This document shows, one piece after another, positions 17,863 through 27,643 of a stretch of DNA of 64,000 nucleotides (its first letter is position 1; each line of letters opens with the position of its first letter). Under the pieces are notes generated by a model. That model had not been told where the DNA came from. It saw only the letters and a program-made list of their open reading frames with translations, and searched no databases. The translations under genes and the position numbers were made by a program. This DNA is from Petrimonas sp. (GTDB lineage: Bacteria; Bacteroidota; Bacteroidia; Bacteroidales; Dysgonomonadaceae), in assembly GCA_012839475.1 (NCBI GenBank), contig DUNG01000034.1:186001-250000 (forward strand). The letters are read 5' to 3'.

Positions 17863-19971
17863 ATGAAACAATTAGCGTACCGATTGATAACCATCCTCCT
17901 ATTTCTGGCAGCCATCCCGGTTGTCGCGCAATCTCCGCTATCGTGGAGATTCTCACTGGAGGATATGGAAAGCGGGGAGGTCGCCCTTGTTGCCAAAGTG
18001 ACCGTAGAACAGGGATGGTACATGTACGACACCCAAATCCCGGAGGGTGGGCCCACGCCGACCCAAATCGAGTTTGACCGGGTAGAAGGTGCGGAGCCGG
18101 TTGGCAAGTTCCAGGCAAAAGGGATCCAACCGTCCGTCAAATACGATGACATTTTCGAGATGGAAATCGGGTCGTTTACCGGAACCGTCGAATTCGTGCA
18201 ACGACTCAAGGTAACGGATAAGCAACGATTTGCCGTGGAGGGGAGCGTACGTGCTCAAGCGTGTAACGACCAGACCTGCACGCCACCCCTGCCTGTGGAT
18301 TTCTCATTTACCGAAACGCAACTACCGGCTACCTTAACCGTCACGTTAACAGCTGCTCAAACCCCTACCACGATGGCAGGGGGGAATGAAAGCGCGGCGG
18401 TATCGAGCATACCGGCTTCAAGAATACTCACTCCAGCCGAAGCTGCACAGGCTACACTGCAACCCTCCGGTTCAGGGATAACACCGGAAGAAGTTACCAC
18501 CGGTAGCCCGGATGCCCTCTCGCCGGGCAGTATCGATCGTGAAACTTTATGGACACCCGTGATCGCTGAACTCAACGCGTTAGGTATTGAAGATCCCTCG
18601 AAAGGTTCCCTATGGAGTATCCTCCTTAAAGGGTTTCTCTGGGGCTTCGCGGCCCTTATCACCCCCTGTGTCTGGCCCATGATCCCGATCACGGTCAGCT
18701 TCTTCCTCAACCGCAATAAGAAGAGCCGGGAAAAAGCAATCAAAGACGCCACCATATACGGTGCCTCTATCGTGGTCATCTATGTAACCCTTGGATTAAT
18801 CGTTACGGCCATCTTTGGCGCCAGCGCGCTTAACACCATGGCCACGAGTGCAGCCTTCAACCTGATCTTCTTCGCGCTGCTCCTGGTGTTCGCCTTTTCG
18901 TTCATGGGTGCGTTTGAGCTGGTGCTACCCGCCTCCTGGACCAACAAGATGGACAGTAAGGTCGACAGCACGAGCGGCATCATCAGTCTCTTCTTCATGG
19001 CGTTTACCTTGGCGCTCGTCTCCTTCTCCTGCACCGGCCCCATTATTGGGTGGTTGCTGGTAGACGCCGCAACGCACGGCAACTTCCTCGCGCCCGCCAT
19101 CGGCATGTTCGGCTTCGCGGTCGCCCTGGCCATCCCGTTCACGCTCTTCGCCATCTTCCCCTCCTGGCTAAAATCGCTCCCTAAATCGGGCAGCTGGCTC
19201 AACTCGGTCAAGGTGGTGCTCGGTTTTATCGTGCTGGCTGTCTCGCTCAAATTCCTGTCGGTCGCCGACCTGGCTGCCGGGTGGGGGCTTTTGAACCGGG
19301 ATCTCTTCCTCGCGATCTGGATCGTGCTCTTTGCGATGCTCGGCTTCTACCTGTTGGGTAAAATCAAGTTCAAGGGCGATAGCGATCTCACGCACGTCTC
19401 CCTCACACGGGTCTTCCTCGCGATGGCATCCTTCACCTTTGCCATCTATATGGTACCGGGACTGTGGGGTGCCCCTCTCAAACCCATCAGCTCCATCGTC
19501 CCACCGCTATCGACCCAAGATTTCAAGTTGGGTGACAAACCGATGAGCCTGGTCTTTGACGATTACGAGACGGGGATGGCCTACGCGATCCAGGCTAATA
19601 AGCCGGTACTGCTCCAATTCGGAGGCCACGGCTGCGTCAACTGCCACAAGATGGACGCGACCGTGCTCGCGGATGACAAGGTACGTGAGCTGATCGAGGA
19701 GGAGTTCGTGTTTATAACGCTTATGGTGGATGAGCGCACCCGCCTTCCTGAAATAACCGAGGTGGAAGAGAACGGTAGGACCACTAAACTGAGGACGGTC
19801 GGCGACAAGTGGAGCTACCTGCAACGCCACAAGTTCGGTACGCAGTCGCAACCCTTCTACGTGGTACTGGATCAGCAAGGAAAACCACTTTCCCCCTCCC
19901 ACGCGTTTGACGAAAGCGTGGACAACTACGTCAGGTTCCTTGAGGACGGACTTCGCAATTTTAAACATTGA
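17863..19971 (+). CDS. dsbD: Thiol:disulfide interchange protein DsbD
   Basis: 702-residue inner-membrane electron carrier passing reducing power from cytosolic thioredoxin to the periplasm. Order: Sec signal (1-23), N-terminal immunoglobulin-like domain (about 25-150) with the exchange cysteines Cys134 and Cys139 (QACNDQTC), a Ser/Thr/Pro linker (about 160-240), an eight-helix membrane core (about 255-540) with Cys269 (ITPCVWPM) and Cys390 (VSFSCTGPI), and a C-terminal thioredoxin domain with Cys591/Cys594 (GCVNC). All six exchange cysteines are present. Likely clients are envelope thioredoxins such as that at 10747. mazG follows within 15 bases. Confidence 0.95.
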   Translation: MKQLAYRLITILLFLAAIPVVAQSPLSWRFSLEDMESGEVALVAKVTVEQGWYMYDTQIPEGGPTPTQIEFDRVEGAEPVGKFQAKGIQPSVKYDDIFEMEIGSFTGTVEFVQRLKVTDKQRFAVEGSVRAQACNDQTCTPPLPVDFSFTETQLPATLTVTLTAAQTPTTMAGGNESAAVSSIPASRILTPAEAAQATLQPSGSGITPEEVTTGSPDALSPGSIDRETLWTPVIAELNALGIEDPSKGSLWSILLKGFLWGFAALITPCVWPMIPITVSFFLNRNKKSREKAIKDATIYGASIVVIYVTLGLIVTAIFGASALNTMATSAAFNLIFFALLLVFAFSFMGAFELVLPASWTNKMDSKVDSTSGIISLFFMAFTLALVSFSCTGPIIGWLLVDAATHGNFLAPAIGMFGFAVALAIPFTLFAIFPSWLKSLPKSGSWLNSVKVVLGFIVLAVSLKFLSVADLAAGWGLLNRDLFLAIWIVLFAMLGFYLLGKIKFKGDSDLTHVSLTRVFLAMASFTFAIYMVPGLWGAPLKPISSIVPPLSTQDFKLGDKPMSLVFDDYETGMAYAIQANKPVLLQFGGHGCVNCHKMDATVLADDKVRELIEEEFVFITLMVDERTRLPEITEVEENGRTTKLRTVGDKWSYLQRHKFGTQSQPFYVVLDQQGKPLSPSHAFDESVDNYVRFLEDGLRNFKH

Positions 19972-19985
19972 AAGGCCTAAAACAT

Positions 19986-20807
19986 ATGAGTCAAAGGGAA
20001 GAGAGAATAAACGCTTTCGGGCGATTGCTCGACGTTATGGACGAGCTGCGGGCGAAATGCCCGTGGGACCGCGAGCAGACCAACGAGAGCTTGCGTGCCA
20101 ACACCATCGAGGAGACGTACGAACTGTCGGAAGCCATCCTCGCGGACGATAACTACGAGATTAAGAAAGAGCTGGGTGACCTGCTCCTTCATGTTGTCTT
20201 CTACTCGAAGATAGGCGAGGAGAAAGGGGCTTTTGATGTAGCTGACGTCTGCAACGCGATCAGTGACAAGCTTATTTTCCGCCACCCCCACGTGTTTGGG
20301 GAGACTAAAGTAAACGACCCCGCTACGGTAGCCAAGACGTGGGAGCAGATAAAGCTCAAGGAAAAGGGAGGTAACAAGACGGTATTGGAAGGTGTGCCCG
20401 TCTCCCTCCCCTCAATGGTAAAAGCCTACCGCATCCAGGATAAGGCCCGCAATTACGGGTTCGACTGGGACCAGCGGAAGCAGGTCTGGGATAAGGTGAG
20501 GGAAGAGATTGGCGAACTGGAAAAGGAGATCGGGACGATGGACGATGACCGGATGGAAGCGGAGTTCGGTGACCTGCTTTTCGCCATTATCAATGCCGCG
20601 AGGCTATACGGGGTGAACCCCGACAATGCGCTCGAACGGACCAACCGGACGTTTATCCGCCGGTTCACCTACATGGAGAAGAGGGCCAAGGAAGCGGGCC
20701 GCGACCTCCGAAAGATGACGCTCGACGAGATGGAGGCCATCTGGCAGGAAGCAAAGCGGGAGGAGCGGCGCAATAGCACGCTACTTGCCGACCCGCCATC
20801 GCGTTAA
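19986..20807 (+). CDS. mazG: Nucleoside triphosphate pyrophosphohydrolase MazG
   Basis: 273 residues. Two MazG halves: the first (about 10-130) has the start CPWDREQTNESLRANTIEE and metal ligands in EETYEL and GDLLLHVVF; the second (about 160-260) carries KVREEIGELEKEI and EFGDLLFAIINAAR. It hydrolyses NTPs to NMP and pyrophosphate, as a house-cleaning or stress enzyme. ATG 19986 is 14 bases after the dsbD stop; the in-frame TTG at 19968 overlaps dsbD and is less likely. The 3' end overlaps the convergent DUF2179 gene by 27 bases. Confidence 0.95.
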   Translation: MSQREERINAFGRLLDVMDELRAKCPWDREQTNESLRANTIEETYELSEAILADDNYEIKKELGDLLLHVVFYSKIGEEKGAFDVADVCNAISDKLIFRHPHVFGETKVNDPATVAKTWEQIKLKEKGGNKTVLEGVPVSLPSMVKAYRIQDKARNYGFDWDQRKQVWDKVREEIGELEKEIGTMDDDRMEAEFGDLLFAIINAARLYGVNPDNALERTNRTFIRRFTYMEKRAKEAGRDLRKMTLDEMEAIWQEAKREERRNSTLLADPPSR

Positions 20808-21344
20808 CACGTTGTCCTTCTTCGGGAATATCCCGTTTTTCTTGGAGCGCACATCCTCAACGACGTAGAAAATATCGCTATCGAACTCGTCCAGCGTGCG
20901 GGCCAGTTTCTTAAACTCTTTCCTGCCCACCACGATCTCCACGATATCCACCTCGTCGGTCGATCCTACCCCTCGTGTCAACGTGGCGCCCACGTCCAGT
21001 TTGTTCAAAGTCTGCACCAGGTCCCGCCCATTCTTCTGGGTATAGATGCGGCAAAGCACGATCCCATAGGCGATTTTATCCTCGATGATGAGCCCAATGT
21101 AGTTGCCAGCCGCGTAACCGGCCGCGTACGACAGGTAGGAGACCATATCGTTGGCCCTAACCAGGATCTGCGAGATGATCACCACCCAGATAAATACCTC
21201 CACGAAACCAATAAGTGGCGCTTTGGCCTTATCCCCTTTCGAGACAAAGATAATACGCAACGTGCCGAGCGATACGTCAACAATGCGCCCGAAAAAAATC
21301 ATGATGGGCAAAAGCCACGGGTAAACGTCTAAAAAATCAAACAT
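20781..21344 (-). CDS. DUF2179/UPF0316 family membrane protein
   Basis: 187 residues. Three hydrophobic helices (about 10-30, 42-62, 68-90) precede a cytosolic DUF2179 domain (about 110-165; VGATLTRGVGSTDEVDIVEIVV), a small ferredoxin-like module often linked with YitT proteins. The opening PIMIFFGRIVDVSLGTLRII is characteristic of UPF0316. The function is unknown; a ligand-sensing membrane protein is the usual guess. Its C-terminal 27 bases overlap mazG on the other strand. Confidence 0.85.
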   Translation of the reverse strand: MFDFLDVYPWLLPIMIFFGRIVDVSLGTLRIIFVSKGDKAKAPLIGFVEVFIWVVIISQILVRANDMVSYLSYAAGYAAGNYIGLIIEDKIAYGIVLCRIYTQKNGRDLVQTLNKLDVGATLTRGVGSTDEVDIVEIVVGRKEFKKLARTLDEFDSDIFYVVEDVRSKKNGIFPKKDNVLTRWRVGK

Positions 21345-21514
21345 GTTAAATTATAAAGTAAAAAGTGAAAACACAAACACAATGCGCTAAAGTTTTATAC
21401 AACACGCAAAGGTTCATTACGACACACGAAAGCCAACTAAGCTCGTCGCTTTGAAAACCTAAAACAACCTTAACACGATCAGTGAACTTTCAATACAACC
21501 ATTGAAAAGACCGG

Positions 21515-24500
21515 TTAAAGCAGGAACTTCCTGAGGGCCTCTACCGGCACACCCTTACGGCGCGCGTAGTCGGCTAACTGCTCATCATCGATCTCGCCAA
21601 TTGCGAAGTACTTAGACTCCGGATGCGCCAGAAAGAGGCCGCTGACTGACGCGTTGGGGTACATCGCCCCGTTTTCAGTGAGCGAAATCCCTATCTCGTG
21701 GCTGCCCAGCAAGTCGTGCAAGATAAAGTTCGCCGATTGGTCGGGTATGGACGAATAACCAACTGCAGGACGAATGCCGACGTACTTCACCGCGAACATC
21801 TCCTCCACGCTAAGAGCCTCCTTTTGCGCATACCCCCAGTAAGTGCGCCGCACTGCCGCGTGCAGCCACTCGGTGGTGGCCTCCGCCAGGCGATCGAGCA
21901 ACGACCGCATCAACAAACCGTTGTAATCATCGCCCTCTTCCTCGTACCGTTTCAGTTGCTCACCGGCACCTGCCCCAGCAGTCACCGCGAAAACAGCGGC
22001 GTAGTCCTTAATCCCCTGCAAATTGGGTGCCACAAAATCGCTTAGGCAAAGATAACCCTTCGCATCCGATCTCACCTGCTGTCGAAGCAGGGGGAACGGT
22101 GTGCCATCCAGGTAGATGGTATCCTCATCGCTCCAGGCCTCGTACAGCCCGAAGAGCGCCTTCACGTAGTCCACCTCTTCCCGGATGAACCGCGACAACA
22201 TCACCTGCGCGTCGTCATAGAGTCGGGCCGCCTCCAATGCCCGTTCACGTTCCGCCTCACGGAACGATAATGCCCATGCCTCGCGTGCCACTTTACCCTT
22301 GCCCACTTTGGTGACCGTGTGGAACCTGGCCGACAACTTCCAGGCGTGAAAGAAAAACTTCCAGTTGATATAGGGAACGACCTCCCGAACGGGGATCGGA
22401 TCCAACTTGATTCGCCCAAGGGTCACGGGTCTCGGGGCCACATACCCCTCCCAGTCGATGACGTACGCATGCGCACGTGCTTCCTCCAGGGAGACGAGCC
22501 GCTCTTTTCTCGCAGAACTCCCCTCTCTCAACCGTTCGTACTCTTCCCTCACCTGCTTGATATACCCTTCCCTACGCTCATCGCTCACCAGGTTGGCCAC
22601 GGCCGCCGGGTTTTGCGATGCATCCTTCACGTGCACTACCCCATGGCTGTACTTAGGCTCGATCTTCAACGCGGTGTGCAGCTTAGAGGTGGTCGCCCCA
22701 CCAATCATCAACGGGATTTTCAGCCCCGCTTTCTCCATCTCAGTGGCCACCACCGCCATCTCTTCCAGTGAGGGGGTAATCAGTCCGCTCAACCCAACGA
22801 CATCTACCTTCTCCCGGATGGCCGTCTCGATAATTTTTTCCGGCGGCACCATCACCCCCAGGTCCACCACCTCGTAATTGTTGCAAGCCAGCACGATACC
22901 CACGATGTTCTTACCGATATCGTGCACATCGCCCTTCACCGTGGCCAGCAGGACCTTCCCCGCCCTGGTCGCATCGTTTCCCGACCCTTTCTCCGCCTCC
23001 AGCGCCGGCTGCAGAATCGCCACCGCCTGTTTCATGGTACGCGCCGCCTTAACCACCTGTGGCAGGAACATCTTGCCCGACCCAAAGAGGTCTCCCACCC
23101 GGTTCATTCCATCCATCAACGGCTTGTCAATGATATCCACCGCACGCGGATAACGCGTTAACGCTTCGGTGAGGTCCTCTTCCAGGTAGTCGCCAATTCC
23201 TTTTACCAGCGCGTAACTCAGTCGCTCCTCCAGCGGGTAACCGCGCCACTCCTTCACCCGCTCCCGTTCACCGCCGGCTACCTTCTCACCCTTCACCCGC
23301 TCCGCGTACTCCATCAGCCGCTCCGTCGCGTCTTCCCGACGATTAAGGATCGCGTCTTCAATCCGCTCTTTCGCCTCCTCCGGGATCTCCTCGTAGATGA
23401 GCGACTGCGCGGGGTTGACGATTCCCATATCGAGTCCCGCCTTAATCGCGTGGTAGAGGAACGCGGAGTGCATCATCTCCCGGATAGCATCGTTACCCCG
23501 GAAGGAGAACGACAGGTTGCTAATCCCGCCACTCACCTTGGCATGGGGCAGGTTCTCCTTAATCCAGCGGGTGGCCCGTATGAAATCGACAGCGTAGTTG
23601 GCATGATCCACGATACCGGTGGCGATCGCCAGCACGTTGGGGTCAAAGATGATGTCGTGTGGGTCAAACCCGTTCTCGCTAAGCAGCTTATATGCCCGAC
23701 TGCAAATCTCGATGCGCCGTTCGAACGTGTCAGCCTGTCCCCTCTCATCGAACGCCATCACCACCACGGCCGCCCCGTACTCCTTTATTCGATTCGCCTG
23801 CCAGATGAACTCCGCCTCCCCGTTCTTGAGCGATATGGAGTTCACGATCGACTTGCCTTGCACGCACTTCAACCCGGCCTCCAACACTTCCCACTTGGAG
23901 GAGTCGATCATCACGGGTACCCGCGACGCGTCAGGGTCAGACGCCAGCATGTTCAGGAAGCGGGTCATCTCCTCCACACCATCAAGCAGGCCGTCATCCA
24001 TATTAACATCGATTACCTGCGCCCCGTCCTGCACCTGTTCACGGGCGATCGCGAGGGCCTCTTCGTAACGCTTCTGCTGGATCAGCCGTGCAAAGCGGCG
24101 CGAACCGGCCACGTTACACCGCTCCCCGATATTCAGGAAGTTGATTGCCGGCGAAACCTCCAACCGCTCCAACCCGGATAGCTGCATATAAGGTGGGGGA
24201 GTGGCTTTCCGATGTGGCGTGGCATGTTCCACCATACGGGTGTACTCCGCGATATGCGCCGGCGTGGTGCCACAGCAGCCACCCACGATATTCACCAGCC
24301 CCTCGTCGATAAACTCCTTCATCTGCGCCGCCATCTTCTCCGGCGTCTCGTCGTACTCACCCAGCTGGTTGGGTAGCCCGGCGTTGGGGTAAACGCTGAT
24401 ATAGAACGGTGCAATTCGTCCCAATTCCTTCGCGTACGGCTTCAGATCGGCCGCCCCAAACGAGCAGTTCAACCCTATGGACAAGGGGTTGGCATGACTT

Positions 24501-25189
24501 ACCGACGTGACAAACGCACCAAGTGTCTGCCCCGAAAGGGTTCTACCCGCCTTATCGGATATGGTAACCGACAGCATGATGGGGAGTGGTCGTCCCGTCT
24601 CCTCGCCCACCTCCTTAGCCGCGGAAATAGCCGCCTTTGCGTTCAGCGTATCGAAAATGGTCTCGATCAACAACAAATCCACCCCACCTTCCGTGAGTGC
24701 GAGGATCTGTTCCTTGTAACTCGATTTGAAATCATCGAACGTGGCGGCCCGGAACATCGGCTCCTCCACCCGGGGGCTCATTGAAGCGGTTTTGTTGGTC
24801 GGCCCAATGGCACCCGCCACGAAACGCGGTTTACCGGGCGTAGCACGGGTAAACTCATCAGCCACCTCACGGGCAACACGTGCGGCACACCGGTTCATCT
24901 CGGTCACCCAGCGCTCCAGCTTGTAGTCGCCCTGCGATATCGAGGTCGCGTTAAAGGTGTTGGTCTCGATGATATCGGCACCAACCTCCAAGTATGCCCT
25001 GTGAATCTCCCCGATCACATCGGGACGGGTAATGGAGAGGATATCGTTGTTACCCCTCAGCGGCACCTCCGAATGGGTGAAACGGTCGCCCCTGAAATCC
25101 TCTTCGGTCAGCCCGTACCGCTGTATCATCGTACCCATCGCGCCATCCAAGATAAGGATGCGGTCGGCCAGTAGGTTTTCTATCGTCAT
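21515..25189 (-). CDS. metH: Cobalamin-dependent methionine synthase MetH
   Basis: 1224 residues, full length with all four modules: homocysteine-binding barrel (about 1-330; zinc cysteines in NCSFGA and GGCCGTTP), pterin/methyl-THF barrel (about 350-620; [14 protein letters not shown]), cobalamin cap and Rossmann domain (about 645-890; DVHDIGKN with the axial His756), and the AdoMet activation domain (about 910-1224; [21 protein letters not shown]). It methylates homocysteine using methyl-THF. ATG 25189 is chosen because it overlaps the upstream stop as ATGA; the GTG at 25237 lies inside the preceding gene. I saw no cobalamin riboswitch-like leader upstream. Confidence 0.97.
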   Translation of the reverse strand: MTIENLLADRILILDGAMGTMIQRYGLTEEDFRGDRFTHSEVPLRGNNDILSITRPDVIGEIHRAYLEVGADIIETNTFNATSISQGDYKLERWVTEMNRCAARVAREVADEFTRATPGKPRFVAGAIGPTNKTASMSPRVEEPMFRAATFDDFKSSYKEQILALTEGGVDLLLIETIFDTLNAKAAISAAKEVGEETGRPLPIMLSVTISDKAGRTLSGQTLGAFVTSVSHANPLSIGLNCSFGAADLKPYAKELGRIAPFYISVYPNAGLPNQLGEYDETPEKMAAQMKEFIDEGLVNIVGGCCGTTPAHIAEYTRMVEHATPHRKATPPPYMQLSGLERLEVSPAINFLNIGERCNVAGSRRFARLIQQKRYEEALAIAREQVQDGAQVIDVNMDDGLLDGVEEMTRFLNMLASDPDASRVPVMIDSSKWEVLEAGLKCVQGKSIVNSISLKNGEAEFIWQANRIKEYGAAVVVMAFDERGQADTFERRIEICSRAYKLLSENGFDPHDIIFDPNVLAIATGIVDHANYAVDFIRATRWIKENLPHAKVSGGISNLSFSFRGNDAIREMMHSAFLYHAIKAGLDMGIVNPAQSLIYEEIPEEAKERIEDAILNRREDATERLMEYAERVKGEKVAGGERERVKEWRGYPLEERLSYALVKGIGDYLEEDLTEALTRYPRAVDIIDKPLMDGMNRVGDLFGSGKMFLPQVVKAARTMKQAVAILQPALEAEKGSGNDATRAGKVLLATVKGDVHDIGKNIVGIVLACNNYEVVDLGVMVPPEKIIETAIREKVDVVGLSGLITPSLEEMAVVATEMEKAGLKIPLMIGGATTSKLHTALKIEPKYSHGVVHVKDASQNPAAVANLVSDERREGYIKQVREEYERLREGSSARKERLVSLEEARAHAYVIDWEGYVAPRPVTLGRIKLDPIPVREVVPYINWKFFFHAWKLSARFHTVTKVGKGKVAREAWALSFREAERERALEAARLYDDAQVMLSRFIREEVDYVKALFGLYEAWSDEDTIYLDGTPFPLLRQQVRSDAKGYLCLSDFVAPNLQGIKDYAAVFAVTAGAGAGEQLKRYEEEGDDYNGLLMRSLLDRLAEATTEWLHAAVRRTYWGYAQKEALSVEEMFAVKYVGIRPAVGYSSIPDQSANFILHDLLGSHEIGISLTENGAMYPNASVSGLFLAHPESKYFAIGEIDDEQLADYARRKGVPVEALRKFLL

Positions 25190-26115
25190 AAAACGCTCCT
25201 CTTTAGTGTTAATGAAAGAATCCCCCGTCGTACCCAAACCACTATCCAGGCGAGTGTGAGCCGCACCCCAAGGATCAACCCGAATGAAACCCCCAGTGCG
25301 ACGAACAGCAGGTTATCTTCAATCACCGAATGCGACACCGCCAGGTGGTGATTCAGCAGGTCTGCCTCGGTCCGGGTCACCTTCCCCTCTTTCATTTGAT
25401 CGATCATTAATGCCCCTCCGTACGCTAGCCCAACGATGTAGCCAATCAGCCACAGGAAGCTGGTGCTCGTAGGAAGCCCAAACAGCTTCATCAGCGGCTC
25501 CACCGCCTTACTCAAGCGGGGAATCAAGTTGTACTCCTGTAGAAACAGGTAGAGAAGGTGCAATACAAAAACAATGCTGGCGATGATAAGCGAAGTGGCC
25601 AACGAGGTTTGTAGCCAGGCCACCAACAACTCCGGGATGTTGCTTATCGCCTCGATAGCAGTCTGCGTGAAAATAGGCATGCCCATCTCTCGCGGAAGGA
25701 TAAGGTTCAAGACGAAGCCGGTCGCTATGCTGGCCGTGATACGAAGCAGGCTCATCTTCCAGAAAGAGGTTCCCGTTCTCGCTTGTATCGCGCTCTCTAC
25801 CGGGAGACCATGCGCGATTTGGCACATCAACGCCAGGATGGTCAACTCCCTTAACGTGAGAGACATCGAGGTGATAATGGCCAGCGGGGCGTAAAGGGGC
25901 AAGAAGATGCTGGTGACGAACACGATGGCCGTGCTACCAGGCAGTCCCAGGTAGTTGAATACCGGATCCAAGTAGGTCGCCACCAGCGCAATAATACCAT
26001 AATAGTCGAGGAACCTTACCAGCAAGGATATGGGTAAGATGATCTTCAACAACCAGAGGATGGTAGGACCAGCTTTTTTAAGAGCGGGAACCAGTATTTT
26101 ATCTCGGAATCGCAT
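25186..26115 (-). CDS. Nucleoside-recognition (Gate) domain membrane protein
   Basis: 309 residues with about eight hydrophobic helices. Two Gate-type segments (near 20-120 and 190-290) carry [19 protein letters not shown] and [20 protein letters not shown], which resemble the spore-maturation/nucleoside-transport superfamily. The substrate is unknown. Its stop overlaps the metH start (ATGA at 25186-25189), so translation is coupled; a link to a methionine or cobalamin-related small molecule is inferred from this position only. smpB lies 78 bases upstream on the same strand, with no terminator between them. Confidence 0.8.
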   Translation of the reverse strand: MRFRDKILVPALKKAGPTILWLLKIILPISLLVRFLDYYGIIALVATYLDPVFNYLGLPGSTAIVFVTSIFLPLYAPLAIITSMSLTLRELTILALMCQIAHGLPVESAIQARTGTSFWKMSLLRITASIATGFVLNLILPREMGMPIFTQTAIEAISNIPELLVAWLQTSLATSLIIASIVFVLHLLYLFLQEYNLIPRLSKAVEPLMKLFGLPTSTSFLWLIGYIVGLAYGGALMIDQMKEGKVTRTEADLLNHHLAVSHSVIEDNLLFVALGVSFGLILGVRLTLAWIVVWVRRGILSLTLKRSVL

Positions 26116-26193
26116 ATACTACTCCCATTACGTGACAACCTGAAACAAGGCGTCAAAAGAGTTTAACACCTTAATGCCGACGATGGTTCAAAC

Positions 26194-26646
26194 TTACCTT
26201 TTGAACATCCTGTCCATGCTTCGCTTGTCCTCTTTCTCCCGCAGCGACTGCCGTTTATCGTACGCTTTCTTTCCCTTGGCCACGGCAATCACCAGCTTGG
26301 CCAATCCCTTCTGGTTAATGAACAGGCGAACGGGAACGATGGTGAAACCGGTCTCTTTGGTCATCCGCGACAGTTTGCGCAACTCGTTCTTATTCAACAA
26401 TAATTTCCGATCGCGACGGGCTGCATGGTTGCTGTAGGTGCCGTAAAAGTACTCCGCGATATACATGTTACGAACCCACAGTTCACCCCGCTCAAACATA
26501 CAGTAGGTATCCACCAGGCTCGCCTTACCCAGCCGAATCGATTTGATCTCCGTCCCGGTAAGAACGATGCCCGCGGTAAAGGTTTCCAACAATTCGTAAT
26601 CGAACGTGGCACGTCTATTCCTTATATTGATCGGTGTCTGTTTCAT
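26194..26646 (-). CDS. smpB: SsrA-binding protein SmpB
   Basis: 150 residues. Typical OB-fold opening [20 protein letters not shown], the GTEIKSIR core and a basic C-terminal tail ([18 protein letters not shown]) that enters the ribosomal mRNA channel. It binds tmRNA and starts trans-translation for stalled ribosomes. The tmRNA gene is not in this window. A strong hairpin sits in the 5' untranslated region between the -7 box and the ATG. Confidence 0.96.
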   Translation of the reverse strand: MKQTPINIRNRRATFDYELLETFTAGIVLTGTEIKSIRLGKASLVDTYCMFERGELWVRNMYIAEYFYGTYSNHAARRDRKLLLNKNELRKLSRMTKETGFTIVPVRLFINQKGLAKLVIAVAKGKKAYDKRQSLREKEDKRSMDRMFKR

Positions 26647-26670
26647 CCATTCAACCTAAGTTGGCAAAAG

Positions 26671-26691
26671 CGGCTGGGAATATCCCAGCCG
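26671..26691 (-). promoter_or_regulatory. Hairpin in the smpB leader
   Basis: A perfect 9-bp GC-rich stem (CGGCTGGGA with TCCCAGCCG) and a three-base loop, followed on the minus strand by CTTTTG. It lies 25 bases before the smpB ATG and downstream of the -7 box at 26706, so it should be in the leader; it could be an attenuator or a stability element. Confidence 0.5.
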
Positions 26692-26705
26692 TTCCTACCG
26701 AAATA

Positions 26706-26713
26706 CAAAGTTA
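26706..26713 (-). promoter_or_regulatory. -7 box for smpB
   Basis: The minus strand reads TAACTTTG, an exact TAnnTTTG, with a start site near 26699 and a 5' leader of about 53 bases. The -33 region is only T-rich. Confidence 0.5.
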
Positions 26714-26728
26714 CAAGATTCTCGTTAA

Positions 26729-26756
26729 TAAAAAAACCGTGACACGGGGCCACGGT
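26729..26756 (-). terminator. Terminator of the sigma/anti-sigma operon
   Basis: On the minus strand a 6-bp ACCGTG/CACGGT stem with a nine-base loop is followed by seven T residues and ATT. It lies about 125 bases after the lipoprotein stop at 26880 and just before the smpB promoter. Confidence 0.75.
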
Positions 26757-26879
26757 GAAGGCCGCAATATAAAACCACGGCTGAAAAACCTTACTAAAGT
26801 ATAGCTACAAAACCCTGAAACAAGCGGTACCGTAAATCCTCTAAATAATGAATCGCCGAAAAGAATCTCCGTGTAAGAC

Positions 26880-27617
26880 CTATTCCTTAACAATCTGCAT
26901 GGGATAGAATTGCATGGTTTTGTACAGTTCCACCTTATCGCCAACTTCACGATAGTAACGGAAATAGACGTTCAAGCTCTTATGGTCACCCTTGGAGGAG
27001 AGGCTAGACGCGTAGTAGTCATGGATTGGCCTCAGGTTGACCGCGTGCAATAGATCTGACTGATCCTTATCCACGGTTCCTGGTGCATCTACCAGGCGGA
27101 TATCGATAATCACCTCATTTTCCTTGCCCTCTTTTACATCATGATAAAAGACCAGCGTCTTTTTGCCGCCATCTCCTTTTTTATATCCGAAGCTGCAGAT
27201 CCAGTGGTAGTCGAAGTAGTTTCCTCCATAAAGAAGTTGACTGAACGATGTCAGTGGTGTTGTTGAACGCTCGGACTCTATTCCTTCGGTGGGTGCAGCA
27301 ACAGGTCTGAGACTCGATTGATCGACAGGATCCGAGATCTCGCTGACCGTAACATTGTAAATACCCTCATCGGTGATGGTGTTCTCACTCTCTCTCCAGC
27401 TATAGTTTATATAGACAAAGCTACCGGGGGTCTCCAGCCTAATTTCCGAGGAGGTGATAGGCAACCCGTCAATCGTCCGCGCATACACTACTCCCGTCTC
27501 CGTTTGCGCGATGTAAGAAAGCGGGGTGCCCGAATAGGCAGTTTCACCGCCCTCCAAACAAGAGGTCATCAGGAGCGTCGCCCCGATGACCATTGACAAC
27601 AAAACAACTTTTTTCAT
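26880..27617 (-). CDS. Hypothetical lipoprotein of the sigma-factor operon
   Basis: 245 residues. A signal peptide with lipobox LLMTSC gives an N-terminal lipid anchor. The mature protein is beta-rich, with an immunoglobulin-like look (TPGSFVYINYSWRESEN, GIYNVTVSEI, KTLVFYHDV), and has no catalytic motif that I recognise. It lies 26 bases after the anti-sigma-barrel gene and is the last gene before the terminator. The operon context suggests an envelope component whose state is reported to, or controlled by, the ECF sigma factor; this is inference. Confidence 0.7.
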   Translation of the reverse strand: MKKVVLLSMVIGATLLMTSCLEGGETAYSGTPLSYIAQTETGVVYARTIDGLPITSSEIRLETPGSFVYINYSWRESENTITDEGIYNVTVSEISDPVDQSSLRPVAAPTEGIESERSTTPLTSFSQLLYGGNYFDYHWICSFGYKKGDGGKKTLVFYHDVKEGKENEVIIDIRLVDAPGTVDKDQSDLLHAVNLRPIHDYYASSLSSKGDHKSLNVYFRYYREVGDKVELYKTMQFYPMQIVKE

Positions 27618-27643
27618 TTTCTCAATGTTCTATTTGATTCATT

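Noticed and set aside
22319-24181. Rightward ORFs of 150-243 codons within metH.
   Set aside because: Shadow frames of a long, fully conserved gene; Arg/His/Pro-rich composition without motifs.
25190-26193. Cobalamin or SAM riboswitch controlling metH.
   Set aside because: metH starts inside the preceding gene and the short gap upstream of that gene shows no B12-box or long structured leader.
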